From NCBI RefSeq assembly GCF_000730245.1, contig NZ_CP004403.1, positions 930,001 to 994,000 of the forward strand: a stretch of 64,000 nucleotides of DNA. The letters are read 5' to 3'. The translations under genes were made by a program, and so were the position numbers. This document shows, one piece after another, positions 55,191 through 63,668 of the stretch. A model generated the notes under the pieces. That model was given only the letters and a program-made list of their open reading frames with translations, did no database searches and had not been told where the DNA came from. Numbering within the stretch: position 1 is the first letter of the stretch; each line of letters starts with the position of its first letter. Origin of the DNA: an endosymbiont of Acanthamoeba sp. UWC8 (GTDB taxonomy: Bacteria; Pseudomonadota; Alphaproteobacteria; Rickettsiales; Midichloriaceae).

Positions 55191-55683
55191 GCGAAGTATC
55201 CGAAGAATTATTAGTATCCTTTTGTTTCTTATTACTATCCGTGGAACCGAAAATAAACTTGGCAATTAAGCTTTCAAAACTAATAGCAGGTTGAGTGAAT
55301 TCGATTCTACCGCCTTCTTTCAGCAATTCTTCATCCGCTCCGGGGGCAAGTGAAATATACTTATCACCCAACAAACCATTACCGATAATTTCAGCTGAAC
55401 TATCAACGGGAAGCTTATAATTATTATTTATAACGAGCTCAATTACTGCATTATAACTTTTCGGATCCAACCTAAGAGAGATAACATTACCGACCTTAAC
55501 CCCGCTTAATTTAACATCACTTCCGATATTAATACCATCAATCCTGGTAAACTGAGCAGTTACCTTATAACCTTTAATATCCTTATAATTAATACTGCCG
55601 CTTTTATAGGCGATTATTATAAAGCCTACTGCAACTGCAAGCACTATAAACCCGACCACTGTTTCAAAAATATTCTTAGACAT
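55171..55683 (-). CDS. mlaD: Outer-membrane lipid asymmetry protein MlaD
   Basis: An MCE-domain protein anchored in the inner membrane that carries phospholipids between membranes. It has one N-terminal helix (about residues 8-27) and an MCE domain with YKVTAQFTRIDGINIGSDVKL and VKVGNVISLRLD, then SAEIIGNGLLGDKYISLAPG. The 170-residue length is normal. The C-terminal tail is polar (SDTSHATNHS). The partner genes mlaE and mlaF are not in the window. NDUFA12 lies immediately upstream, 14 bases away. Confidence 0.93.
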   Translation of the reverse strand: MSKNIFETVVGFIVLAVAVGFIIIAYKSGSINYKDIKGYKVTAQFTRIDGINIGSDVKLSGVKVGNVISLRLDPKSYNAVIELVINNNYKLPVDSSAEIIGNGLLGDKYISLAPGADEELLKEGGRIEFTQPAISFESLIAKFIFGSTDSNKKQKDTNNSSDTSHATNHS

Positions 55684-55697
55684 TTCCTCTCCCGTTA

Positions 55698-56054
55698 TTA
55701 ATTTGGTTTCCAGGCTTCATAATCGCCGGTCGCCTTTCTTCTTTTTCCGTCACCTAAAACATGTCCGCTTGGATAATATGCAAACTCCGTACCGGTTAAA
55801 TTTGGTACTTTTTCTTTTTCCCATTTATATAATTTTTTATCTTTTTGCGGCACATCATCCGATTGATAATGCAACCAACCATACCACACGGGGGGAACCT
55901 TCGAAGGTTCAGGTATACCTTTGTAATAGACCCAACGGTCATTTCTGTTAAAATCTCTATGAAAACGTTTTGATTCATAGTATCGATTACCGAATTGATC
56001 CTCCCCCCTATACTTTCCAAAAAGCTTTGTATAAATCCAAATTGTCAAATTCAT
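55698..56054 (-). CDS. NADH:ubiquinone oxidoreductase accessory subunit NDUFA12 family
   Basis: A 118-residue protein homologous to the mitochondrial complex I accessory subunit NDUFA12 (B17.2, DAP13). The diagnostic core is GEDQFGNRYYESKR, RWVYYKGIPEPSKVPPVWYGWLHY and GHVLGDGKRRKATGDYEAW. In mitochondria it stabilises the hydrophilic arm; in alphaproteobacteria it is one of the few accessory subunits already present. It lies in a row with mlaD and NDUFA9-like genes, all on the minus strand. No core nuo gene is present in the window. Confidence 0.93.
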   Translation of the reverse strand: MNLTIWIYTKLFGKYRGEDQFGNRYYESKRFHRDFNRNDRWVYYKGIPEPSKVPPVWYGWLHYQSDDVPQKDKKLYKWEKEKVPNLTGTEFAYYPSGHVLGDGKRRKATGDYEAWKPN

Positions 56055-56121
56055 AGAAAAATTATATTTCCTCTCTTTATTAATATAATAATATTATTGC
56101 CCGGAGAATAAGTCAATTTAG

Positions 56122-57042
56122 TTATCTGATATACTCGGATAAAACTGCCTCCATTGAGGTTGGGGTTAAGCCTAATTCTTCAAAACCGTTCTTATTTTTT
56201 ACTATAATATTATCGGTTTTAAGTAACTCAACTTGGTCACAAGTAAGTAATGGCCGAGGTAATAAAGTTAAAACCGTAGCCATAACTTTAGCAAATATGA
56301 ATGGGATGCTTACCAACGGCTTTTTTTTGCCGATCAATTTAAATATTAATTCATATATCTCTCGTAGGGTATAAACTTTTGACCCTCCCAACTCAAAAAC
56401 TTTTCCGCAAATATTATCCTTAACTAAGCATCTCCCCACAGCTTTAGCAACATCCGAAACATAAACCGGCTGAAACCTGGTTCGGCCGCCGCCGATTAAA
56501 GGAATAACAGGGAATACGGCAACAAGTTTTGCAAACATGTTTATAAAGTTATCTTCTCTTCCGAACACTACGCTTGGTCGAATAATTACTGAATTCGGGA
56601 ATGTCTGAAGCACAGCTTTTTCACCCTCAAGCTTAGTTGAGGCATATTTAGAAGTATGATTCCTATTTACTCCCAGCGCTGAAAAATGTATTAATCTTCT
56701 TATACCATTATTAGAACAGGATAAAGCGATATTTTTTGCAGCTTCTAAATGTAACTTGTTAAATTTCTGCTTGCCACTCTCAAATAATATCCCGACCATA
56801 TTTATTACGAAGGTTGAACCTTCAACGTTTTTTTCAATATCTTTAAAACTTTTAATATCCCCTTTAACAAAAGCAATTTGCCCGACTGAACCGCAAACTT
56901 TCAGCTGATTATTCTCTTCAGGCTTACGAGAAACTATTTTTATCTTAGCCCCCGTCTTAGCTAATTCTTTTACAATATAACTTCCGATAAAGCCGCTACC
57001 ACCAAAGATAGTTATTGTATCATTTATACCAATTTTTTTCAT
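56122..57042 (-). CDS. Complex I NDUFA9-like atypical short-chain dehydrogenase
   Basis: A 306-residue NAD(P)-binding protein of the NDUFA9 family (an NAD-dependent epimerase-like SDR). The Rossmann motif is IFGGSGFIGSYIV (about 12-24). Later blocks are VINMVGILFESGKQKF, HFSALGV, SKYASTKLEGEKAV with the Tyr-x3-Lys pair, and IRPSVVFGREDNFINMF. In mitochondria NDUFA9 binds NADPH structurally in complex I. The alphaproteobacterial homologues are usually annotated as complex I NDUFA9 subunit family. It lies next to an NDUFA12 homologue. Confidence 0.88.
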   Translation of the reverse strand: MKKIGINDTITIFGGSGFIGSYIVKELAKTGAKIKIVSRKPEENNQLKVCGSVGQIAFVKGDIKSFKDIEKNVEGSTFVINMVGILFESGKQKFNKLHLEAAKNIALSCSNNGIRRLIHFSALGVNRNHTSKYASTKLEGEKAVLQTFPNSVIIRPSVVFGREDNFINMFAKLVAVFPVIPLIGGGRTRFQPVYVSDVAKAVGRCLVKDNICGKVFELGGSKVYTLREIYELIFKLIGKKKPLVSIPFIFAKVMATVLTLLPRPLLTCDQVELLKTDNIIVKNKNGFEELGLTPTSMEAVLSEYIR

Positions 57043-57162
57043 AATTTTATGTTAAAAAAATAAATAAGTTTTTGTTTAATATAATCTACACCTTGCAAAT
57101 TACTTTCTACCCTATTAAAGATAATAGTAACAGTCAAATTTATTTGGGTGCTTTTTTGCCTT

Positions 57163-57192
57163 TTGAATATTGCTATTTATGGTATTTATATT
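57163..57192 (+). promoter_or_regulatory. Candidate promoter of the sodB-virB operon
   Basis: TTGAAT (57163-57168) and TATATT (57187-57192) are 18 bases apart and lie about 47 bases before the sodB ATG. AT-rich background makes this moderately likely only. Confidence 0.4.
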
Positions 57193-57238
57193 TTAAATTG
57201 GTTAGTATTCAAGAGTTAAATTAATTAAGGAGAAGACA

Positions 57239-57865
57239 ATGTTAAAAGATTTACTTTCGCAAAGAAATAATTTTACCCTACCTCAGTTGCCTTATGCAAA
57301 AAATGCACTGGAGCCTTATGTCTCCGAGGAAACTTTGTCTTTTCATCATGGCAAGCATCACCAAACCTATGTTACAAACTTGAACAACTTAATAAAAGAT
57401 ACTTCGTTTGCTGAAATGGGATTAGAAGAAATTATAAAAGAATCCTATAAAAAAGTTGATAAAGTGGGAATTTTTAATAATGCGGCGCAAGTTTGGAATC
57501 ATGCTTTTTTATGGCACTGCATGAAAAAAGACGGCGGTGGATTACCTTCTCAAACTTTACAAGATAAAATAAATGAAGATTTCGGTAGCCTGGAAAAATT
57601 TGTCGAAGAATTTAAAAATGCTGCAATCACTCAATTTGGTAGCGGTTGGGCATGGCTGGTTTCAGATCAGGATAAGTTAAAAGTAATAAAAACAGCTAAT
57701 GCCGAACTTCCAATGGTTTTGGGTCAAAAAGCCCTTCTGACTATCGATGTTTGGGAACATGCATACTATCTGGATTACCAGAATCGCAGAGCTGATTATG
57801 TAAATACGTTTATAGAAAAGCTAATTAACTGGCAATTTGTTGAAGAAAACTTTAATTCAAGATAG
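57239..57865 (+). CDS. sodB: Superoxide dismutase (Fe-type)
   Basis: Converts superoxide to oxygen and hydrogen peroxide. Metal ligands are all present: His in FHHGKHHQTYV, His in AAQVWNHAFLWHCM, and Asp and His in IDVWEHAYYLDYQN. Sequence features (AQVWNHAFLWHC, FGSGWAWLV) point to the iron type. A strong ribosome binding site (AAGGAGA) precedes the ATG. It stands 39 bases before virB8 on the same strand, so it probably heads the T4SS operon. In Ehrlichia and Anaplasma sodB instead precedes the virB3-virB6 operon. Confidence 0.95.
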   Translation: MLKDLLSQRNNFTLPQLPYAKNALEPYVSEETLSFHHGKHHQTYVTNLNNLIKDTSFAEMGLEEIIKESYKKVDKVGIFNNAAQVWNHAFLWHCMKKDGGGLPSQTLQDKINEDFGSLEKFVEEFKNAAITQFGSGWAWLVSDQDKLKVIKTANAELPMVLGQKALLTIDVWEHAYYLDYQNRRADYVNTFIEKLINWQFVEENFNSR

Positions 57866-57904
57866 ATTATTAATTGAGGCGGGGAAATATAATTTAGGAA
57901 TCAT

Positions 57905-58615
57905 ATGAAATTTATAGATAAAATAAAAGGGTTATTGAAAAAAGAGGAGCAATCAAAGGAAGCTACGCTTTCATTAAAGAATTGGTACTCTGAACGCTAT
58001 GAAAAAATGCTTATACAACGCAACCTTTTGTTTTTAGTTTGTGTCATTTCATTGATTACTATAGCACTTTCAGTGCTTGCCATCAGGTATATAAAAAGTA
58101 CCCGCTCAATTGAACCGTTCGTAATTGAAATTGAAAGAAAAACGGGTGTACCTACTGTTGTAGAGCCTGTGAGCGTTAAAGCTTACTCGGCGGATGACGC
58201 CGTTAAAAGATATTTTGTTATGAAATATATAAGAGCAAGAGAAGAATTCATTTTCAATTCCTATGATTATAATTACAATACAGTAGTAAGGGTTCTTTCT
58301 TCGGAAGATGTGTATTATAGTGACTATAGACCTAAATTCAGTATTAAAAACCCTAATAGCCCATACAATTTATATGGTAATAATAACTATAGAACAGTAA
58401 GCTTAAAATCTATAATTTTCCAATCACCGACATCTGCACAAGTTAGAATCAGGATGGAAGTAAAAGGAATAATGAACCAGGTAATGGATAAAATTTGTTT
58501 TGTAGAATTTAAATTTGCTAATTTACAAATGAATGATGACGAAAGGTTAATTAATCCGTTAGGATTTAAAGTAACCTTATATAGAATTGAAGATGAACAA
58601 CAAAGAGGAGCATAG
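57905..58615 (+). CDS. virB8: Type IV secretion protein VirB8
   Basis: An inner-membrane bitopic assembly factor of the P-type T4SS. It has a cytoplasmic N-terminus, one membrane helix (about residues 41-62, LFLVCVISLITIALSVLAIR) and a periplasmic NTF2-like domain with VIEIERKTGVPTVVEPVS and the ending ERLINPLGFKVTLYRIEDE, which matches the VirB8 C-terminus. The ATG is preceded by AGGA. It opens the virB8-virB9-virB10-virB11-virD4 row, the order typical of Rickettsiales. Confidence rests on domain pattern and position. Confidence 0.95.
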   Translation: MKFIDKIKGLLKKEEQSKEATLSLKNWYSERYEKMLIQRNLLFLVCVISLITIALSVLAIRYIKSTRSIEPFVIEIERKTGVPTVVEPVSVKAYSADDAVKRYFVMKYIRAREEFIFNSYDYNYNTVVRVLSSEDVYYSDYRPKFSIKNPNSPYNLYGNNNYRTVSLKSIIFQSPTSAQVRIRMEVKGIMNQVMDKICFVEFKFANLQMNDDERLINPLGFKVTLYRIEDEQQRGA

Positions 58616-58620
58616 TAAAG

Positions 58621-59358
58621 ATGTGTAGTTTAACTAAAAGATTTGTTTTATTAATATTATTAATCTTATTAATCTTACCTTGCGCATTTGCTCATGCCAA
58701 TCAACCTATCGCAATCGATAGCAGAATAAAAACTTTCGTATATAGTGAAAACGAGGTTTTTAGAGTGGTTGTACATTATGGCTATCAGACGAGTATCGAA
58801 TTTGCCGACGGCGAAGAAATACAAACTATTTCAGTAGGAAATAGCTTTGCATGGCAGCTAATTCCGGTTGGCAGAAGACTCTTTATTAGGCCATTAGAAG
58901 AAAATATTCTTACTAACATGACAATCATAACCAATATGAGAACATACCAATTTGAAATTCAATCAAGATTGCTGTCATATACAATTGATGAGGAACTGGT
59001 ATATGTAGTACGATTCTTCTACCCTGATGATGAAACCGATCAGATTAAACCTCAAGTTAAAAGCTTTTCAGAACAGGATGCTATACCTGTCGTTAAACCT
59101 TTCAACTTTAATTACACTCTTTCCGGAGCTGATAGAATTGCGCCAATTAAAATATTTGATGACGGGATAAATACGTTTTTCGAGTTTCCTTCAACACGAA
59201 ACGTTCCGCAAATAAGTACTGTGAACGGTAAAACTTCAGTAAAACTCGTTCCTAAAATAAAAGGAAAATATATTGTAGTTAACACGGTTGCTCCGGAATT
59301 TGAGCTATCTGATAATACGGATATCGTGAAAGTATATAATGAGAATTATAAAAAATAA
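58621..59358 (+). CDS. virB9: Type IV secretion protein VirB9
   Basis: Part of the outer-membrane core complex. It has a leucine-rich signal peptide (LLILLILLILPCAFAHA), an N-terminal domain with IDSRIKTFVYSENEVFRV and HYGYQTSIEFADGEEIQTI, and a C-terminal domain with FNYTLSGADRIAPIKIFDDG and TFFEFP, all canonical for VirB9. The ribosome binding site AGAGGAG lies within the virB8 end. It is separated from virB8 by five bases and from virB10 by 12. Identification is secure. Confidence 0.95.
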   Translation: MCSLTKRFVLLILLILLILPCAFAHANQPIAIDSRIKTFVYSENEVFRVVVHYGYQTSIEFADGEEIQTISVGNSFAWQLIPVGRRLFIRPLEENILTNMTIITNMRTYQFEIQSRLLSYTIDEELVYVVRFFYPDDETDQIKPQVKSFSEQDAIPVVKPFNFNYTLSGADRIAPIKIFDDGINTFFEFPSTRNVPQISTVNGKTSVKLVPKIKGKYIVVNTVAPEFELSDNTDIVKVYNENYKK

Positions 59359-59370
59359 ATGATGGAATAA

Positions 59371-60750
59371 ATGATGTCAGACGATAAAAATAATAAAGTA
59401 ATTGAGGTCGATGCCAACCATACTGAGGTTCCCGGCAGTGAAGCCGAACCTTCAAGTGCTCCCTCGGGAAACAGCAACGAACAGGAAAGTCAAGCAAGCC
59501 AATTTTCTATAGTTGCTTCTACACCACAACATAAGAAAGTTATGGCAATTGGAATTGTAGTAGTTACCATCGGGGTGTTATACTATATATTTTTCGGGCG
59601 CCCTTACTCTCCGGAAGAGATTAAAGATAAGAAAGAAAGAGAAATAGCAGCTCAAAAAGAAGAGCTGCTAAAAACCTCGGCACCGGTAACTAAACCGGCG
59701 GAAGCAACCATAAGTATAACTCCGCCTAAATTACCGGAGCCGCCGCCGCTTACCGACCCGACTCCTCCAGAGCCGCCTCCCCCGCCTACTCCGTTATCAC
59801 CTTCCTCACCATTGTTTAATCAGCCAAACAATACACCTATCATTAACAATATTGTAAAATCTAATTCAGATGATCTTGAAAGGATAAAAAAGCTGGAAGC
59901 TAAACGTAAAGCAGGCATGATTGTGGTGGGTGGCGGAGGAGCATTTTCTACTAATGATAAGAAAGGCGAAGCTGATGAAAAAGACTCTGGGGAATCCAAG
60001 AAAAAAAACAAAGTTGATTTTTTAGGCTTTGGTAACGGTTCTTTGGACAGCGTTTCACTTTCCAAAACATCTTCCGAACAAGTTACCGCCACTAAAATAG
60101 GTAATACTGATTTAATTATTGCCCAGGGAAAAGTTATTAATGCAGTTTTAGAGACGGCAATTAACACTGATCTGCCGGGAATGTTAAGAGCTGCTATAGT
60201 GCGTGATGTTTATGCAGAATCAGGAAAAAACATTTTACTTCCTAAAGGTTCAAGGGTAGTCGGAACTTATGATTCTGAAATTAAAGACGGACAAACCAGA
60301 GTTAGTATAGTTTGGGATCGAGTGATAAGGCCTGACGGTATTGATCTTGCAATTTCTTCTCCGGGCACAGACCAACTTGGCAGAGCCGGGGTTGAAGGTA
60401 AACTTGATAACAAATTCTGGACTAAACTGGGCTCTGCATTACTTGTTTCGTATGTAATACCTATTCTTGCCAATAAATTTACTAACGTGAATAAAAATGA
60501 CCAGATAAGTACCACTACGACTACAGGTGTAGGTGGAACATCAACTACTTCGCAATCAAGTTTTGCCGCTAAGCAAGCTCAGGAAGCTTCTGATGAATTT
60601 ACAAAAGTCGGTAAAGAAATAGTTGAAAAAACCTTCTCTACAAAACCGACTATTACCGTAAATCAAGGTTCTTATATCAATATTTATGTTAAAAAAGATC
60701 TTGTATTCCCTTCAGGCTTTACTTCAAACAGTGCACAGGTATTGAAATGA
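59371..60750 (+). CDS. virB10: Type IV secretion protein VirB10
   Basis: The energy-sensing trans-envelope subunit of the core complex. A cytoplasmic N-terminus precedes the single inner-membrane helix (about residues 54-72, VMAIGIVVVTIGVLYYIFF), then a proline-rich linker (about 115-150) with PEPPPPPTPLSP. The C-terminal beta-barrel domain contains INAVLETAINTDLPGMLRAA, VVGTYDSEIKDGQTRV and a C-terminal INIYVKKDLVFP. The start may be either of two adjacent ATGs. An A8 tract (60001-60008) does not disturb the frame. Its stop overlaps virB11 by four bases. Confidence 0.95.
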   Translation: MMSDDKNNKVIEVDANHTEVPGSEAEPSSAPSGNSNEQESQASQFSIVASTPQHKKVMAIGIVVVTIGVLYYIFFGRPYSPEEIKDKKEREIAAQKEELLKTSAPVTKPAEATISITPPKLPEPPPLTDPTPPEPPPPPTPLSPSSPLFNQPNNTPIINNIVKSNSDDLERIKKLEAKRKAGMIVVGGGGAFSTNDKKGEADEKDSGESKKKNKVDFLGFGNGSLDSVSLSKTSSEQVTATKIGNTDLIIAQGKVINAVLETAINTDLPGMLRAAIVRDVYAESGKNILLPKGSRVVGTYDSEIKDGQTRVSIVWDRVIRPDGIDLAISSPGTDQLGRAGVEGKLDNKFWTKLGSALLVSYVIPILANKFTNVNKNDQISTTTTTGVGGTSTTSQSSFAAKQAQEASDEFTKVGKEIVEKTFSTKPTITVNQGSYINIYVKKDLVFPSGFTSNSAQVLK

Positions 60751-61745
60751 CCTTAACTGCTTTAGAAACTTACCTCGAGCCTTTGAAGAAAATCTTTGCC
60801 GAAGAGGATGTTAATGAGGTTTCCATTAACCGTCCTTTTGAGGCCTGGATCGAAAAAAGGGGAGATATCAGATATGAAAGTATGCCTGAGTTGGATTTTG
60901 ATCACTTAAGGGGCTTAAGTTTGCTGGTTGCTCAATCAACAGACCAAAAGATAAGCGAGGAAACCCCCCTGCTCTCCGCGACTCTTCCAAACGGCTACAG
61001 GATTCAGATTATTATACCTCCTGCCTGTGAATCAGGAACTATTGGCATGTCGATCAGGAAACCTTCAACAATCAAAATGAGCTTGGATGATTATGAGAAA
61101 ATGGGGGCTTTTGATAGTACTGCTATCGAAGAAGAACACGATGAAGCAAGAGAAATTTTAAATAATTATCTTAAGAACAAAAATATAAAAGAATTTCTTA
61201 AAACCGGAATACTTTCCAGAAAAAATATTATAATCAGCGGGGGTACTTCCACCGGTAAAACAACTTTTACTAATGCTATGCTCCGTACTATCCCTAAGGA
61301 AGAGCGTTTAATCACTTGTGAAGATGCAAGAGAAATAGATTTGAGCGGTCATCCGAACAGGCTTCATTTATTATCCTCTAAGGGGGGACAAGGTCGTGCG
61401 AAGGTAACAACTCAGGATCTGATCGAAGCATGTTTACGTTTAAGACCGGACAGAATCATTGTAGGAGAACTGAGAGGCGCCGAAGCATTTAGCTTTTTAA
61501 GAGCGATAAACACCGGCCACCCGGGCTCGATATCAACATTGCACGCAGATACTCCGCTAATGGCACTTGAGCAATTGAAGCTTATGGTTATGCAAGCAGG
61601 CTTAGGAATGCCGCCGGAGCAAATCAAAGAATATATTTTAAATGTAATTGATGTTGTTGTACAATTAAAAAGAGCCGGAAAAGGTAAACGGTATATATCG
61701 GAAATTTACTTTAAAGGCTCAAGAAATATAACCCAAGGACTATAA
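60747..61745 (+). CDS. virB11: Type IV secretion ATPase VirB11
   Basis: A hexameric traffic ATPase that works with VirB4 and VirD4. The N-terminal domain covers about residues 1-150. The ATPase domain has Walker A GGTSTGKTTF (165-174), the Asp box ITCEDAREIDL, Walker B RIIVGELRG and the His box GHPGSISTLHADTP. The length (332) is typical. It overlaps virB10 by four bases and is followed by virD4 after five bases, so the order is fully coupled. Identification is secure. Confidence 0.96.
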   Translation: MTLTALETYLEPLKKIFAEEDVNEVSINRPFEAWIEKRGDIRYESMPELDFDHLRGLSLLVAQSTDQKISEETPLLSATLPNGYRIQIIIPPACESGTIGMSIRKPSTIKMSLDDYEKMGAFDSTAIEEEHDEAREILNNYLKNKNIKEFLKTGILSRKNIIISGGTSTGKTTFTNAMLRTIPKEERLITCEDAREIDLSGHPNRLHLLSSKGGQGRAKVTTQDLIEACLRLRPDRIIVGELRGAEAFSFLRAINTGHPGSISTLHADTPLMALEQLKLMVMQAGLGMPPEQIKEYILNVIDVVVQLKRAGKGKRYISEIYFKGSRNITQGL

Positions 61746-61750
61746 CCGGT

Positions 61751-63529
61751 ATGGCTGAAAATTTTGGTAAGACAGGTAATTTTATTAGAAACGCAATGGT
61801 GGCTATTGCTTTTGGAATTGCCGTTGTTATTTTTGCATTTTATCTTTCGGGAATTATATTTAGTATTACTGAATCAGGAATATATTCAATAACTCCGTAT
61901 TTCCTAACCTCATCTAAACCTTTTTCAGTCTTAATATATTATTATTCCTGGTGGATAAACAATCTATCCAGCATCACTATAACTTTTCATAATTATTTCA
62001 TATTCAGATTAGTGCTTGCTACTATTATACCTATTATCACATTTGCCTTCCTGATTTGGAAATATCGGGAAACCATTTATGAAAAAAGGCCTTTCAAACC
62101 TGAAGAAGCCCTGCACGGTGATGCGAAATGGGCAAGTGAGGATGATATATCTAAAGCAGGTTTAAGAGCTAAAAAGGGAATGTTACTCGGAAAAGATAAT
62201 AAGGGTTATTTAGTTGCACCAGGATATCAACATTGTTTGCTGTTTGCCCCTACCGGATCTGGTAAAGGTGTCGGCTTTGTAATTCCGAACTTACTTTATT
62301 GGGAAGATTCCGTTTTTTGCCATGATATTAAGTTGGAAAACTTTGAGCTTACCAGCGGTTGGCGGCAGAAAATGGGGCAACAGGTTTATTGTTGGAACCC
62401 GGCTGACCCGGATGGTATCACCCATTGCTATAATCCGATTGACTGGGTAAGTAGTAAACCCGGCCAAATGGTGGATGACGTGCAGAAAATTGCTAACCTG
62501 ATTATGCCTGAGAAGGAATTTTGGAATAACGAAGCACGCTCATTATTTGTCGGAGTGGTGTTATATTTGATTGCGGTGCCTGATAAGATAAAATCATTCG
62601 GTGAAGTAGTTAGAACTATGAGAAGCGATGACGTAGTATATAACCTTGCGGTAGTACTCGATACTATCGGTCAGGAAATTCACCCCGTAGCTTATATGAA
62701 CATAGCAGCTTTCCTGCAGAAAGCCGATAAAGAGAGGTCGGGCGTAATATCCACTATGAACTCTAACCTTGAATTGTGGGCTAACCCGCTTATTGATACC
62801 GCAACCGCTTCCAGTGACTTTAACATACTCGACTTTAAACGCACGCTAACTACCGTATACGTCGGTTTAACACCTGATAACCTACAGCGCTTACAGCCTT
62901 TAATGCAGGTATTTTACCAGCAGGCTACCGAGTTCTTAGCGAGAAGACTGCCCAGTAAGGAAGATCCGTATGGAGTAATGTTCATGATGGATGAGTTCCC
63001 TACCCTCGGAAAAATGGAGCAATTTGCAAGCGGTATTGCATATTTCAGGGGTTATCACGTCAGATTATTCTTAATTATTCAAGATACGGAGCAGTTAAAG
63101 GGGATATATGAAGAAGCAGGGATGAACTCGTTTTTATCCAATGCGACTTATAGAGTGACTTTTGCAGCAAACAACGTGGAAACCGCTAACCTGATTTCTC
63201 AGCTAATCGGTAATAAAACCGTTGACCAAGTTTCAGCAAACAGACCTAAATTCTTAGACTTTAATCCGGCTTCCAGATCATTAAACGTTTCCAAAACTCA
63301 AAGGGCTTTACTTTTACCTCAGGAAGTTATTGGCTTACCGCGTGATGATCAAATTTTACTTATTGAATCATGCCCGCCGATTAAGTCTAAAAAAATTAAG
63401 TATTACGATGATGCCTTTTTTAAGAAAAGACTATTAAAGCCTATCAGCTTGCCGCAACAGGAACCTTATGACCCGCGTAAAGCTAAAGAGACGATGGGCT
63501 CTAAAAAACCCGCAACTGAAGAAATCTGA
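61751..63529 (+). CDS. virD4: Type IV secretion coupling protein VirD4
   Basis: The coupling ATPase that recruits substrates to the T4SS. Two or three N-terminal membrane helices (about 15-40, 85-105) precede the large cytoplasmic domain with Walker A LFAPTGSGKGVGF (about 164-176) and Walker B MFMMDEFPTLG. The all-alpha domain lies between them. The 592-residue length is normal for rickettsial VirD4. The C-terminal tail is Lys/Pro-rich (PYDPRKAKETMGSKKPATEE). It ends the operon in this window; a new frame starts 139 bases later. Confidence 0.96.
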   Translation: MAENFGKTGNFIRNAMVAIAFGIAVVIFAFYLSGIIFSITESGIYSITPYFLTSSKPFSVLIYYYSWWINNLSSITITFHNYFIFRLVLATIIPIITFAFLIWKYRETIYEKRPFKPEEALHGDAKWASEDDISKAGLRAKKGMLLGKDNKGYLVAPGYQHCLLFAPTGSGKGVGFVIPNLLYWEDSVFCHDIKLENFELTSGWRQKMGQQVYCWNPADPDGITHCYNPIDWVSSKPGQMVDDVQKIANLIMPEKEFWNNEARSLFVGVVLYLIAVPDKIKSFGEVVRTMRSDDVVYNLAVVLDTIGQEIHPVAYMNIAAFLQKADKERSGVISTMNSNLELWANPLIDTATASSDFNILDFKRTLTTVYVGLTPDNLQRLQPLMQVFYQQATEFLARRLPSKEDPYGVMFMMDEFPTLGKMEQFASGIAYFRGYHVRLFLIIQDTEQLKGIYEEAGMNSFLSNATYRVTFAANNVETANLISQLIGNKTVDQVSANRPKFLDFNPASRSLNVSKTQRALLLPQEVIGLPRDDQILLIESCPPIKSKKIKYYDDAFFKKRLLKPISLPQQEPYDPRKAKETMGSKKPATEEI

Positions 63530-63668
63530 TATTTTAGTACTGCTTAACTATTTAAGTCTTATTCCAAGCTTTAATAGATACTTTTACTTAACTAAAACTT
63601 AATATAATTTTTATACTAAACTTCCATATTCGATAATATGTTTCATTTATAACTAATTGAGCAGTATT

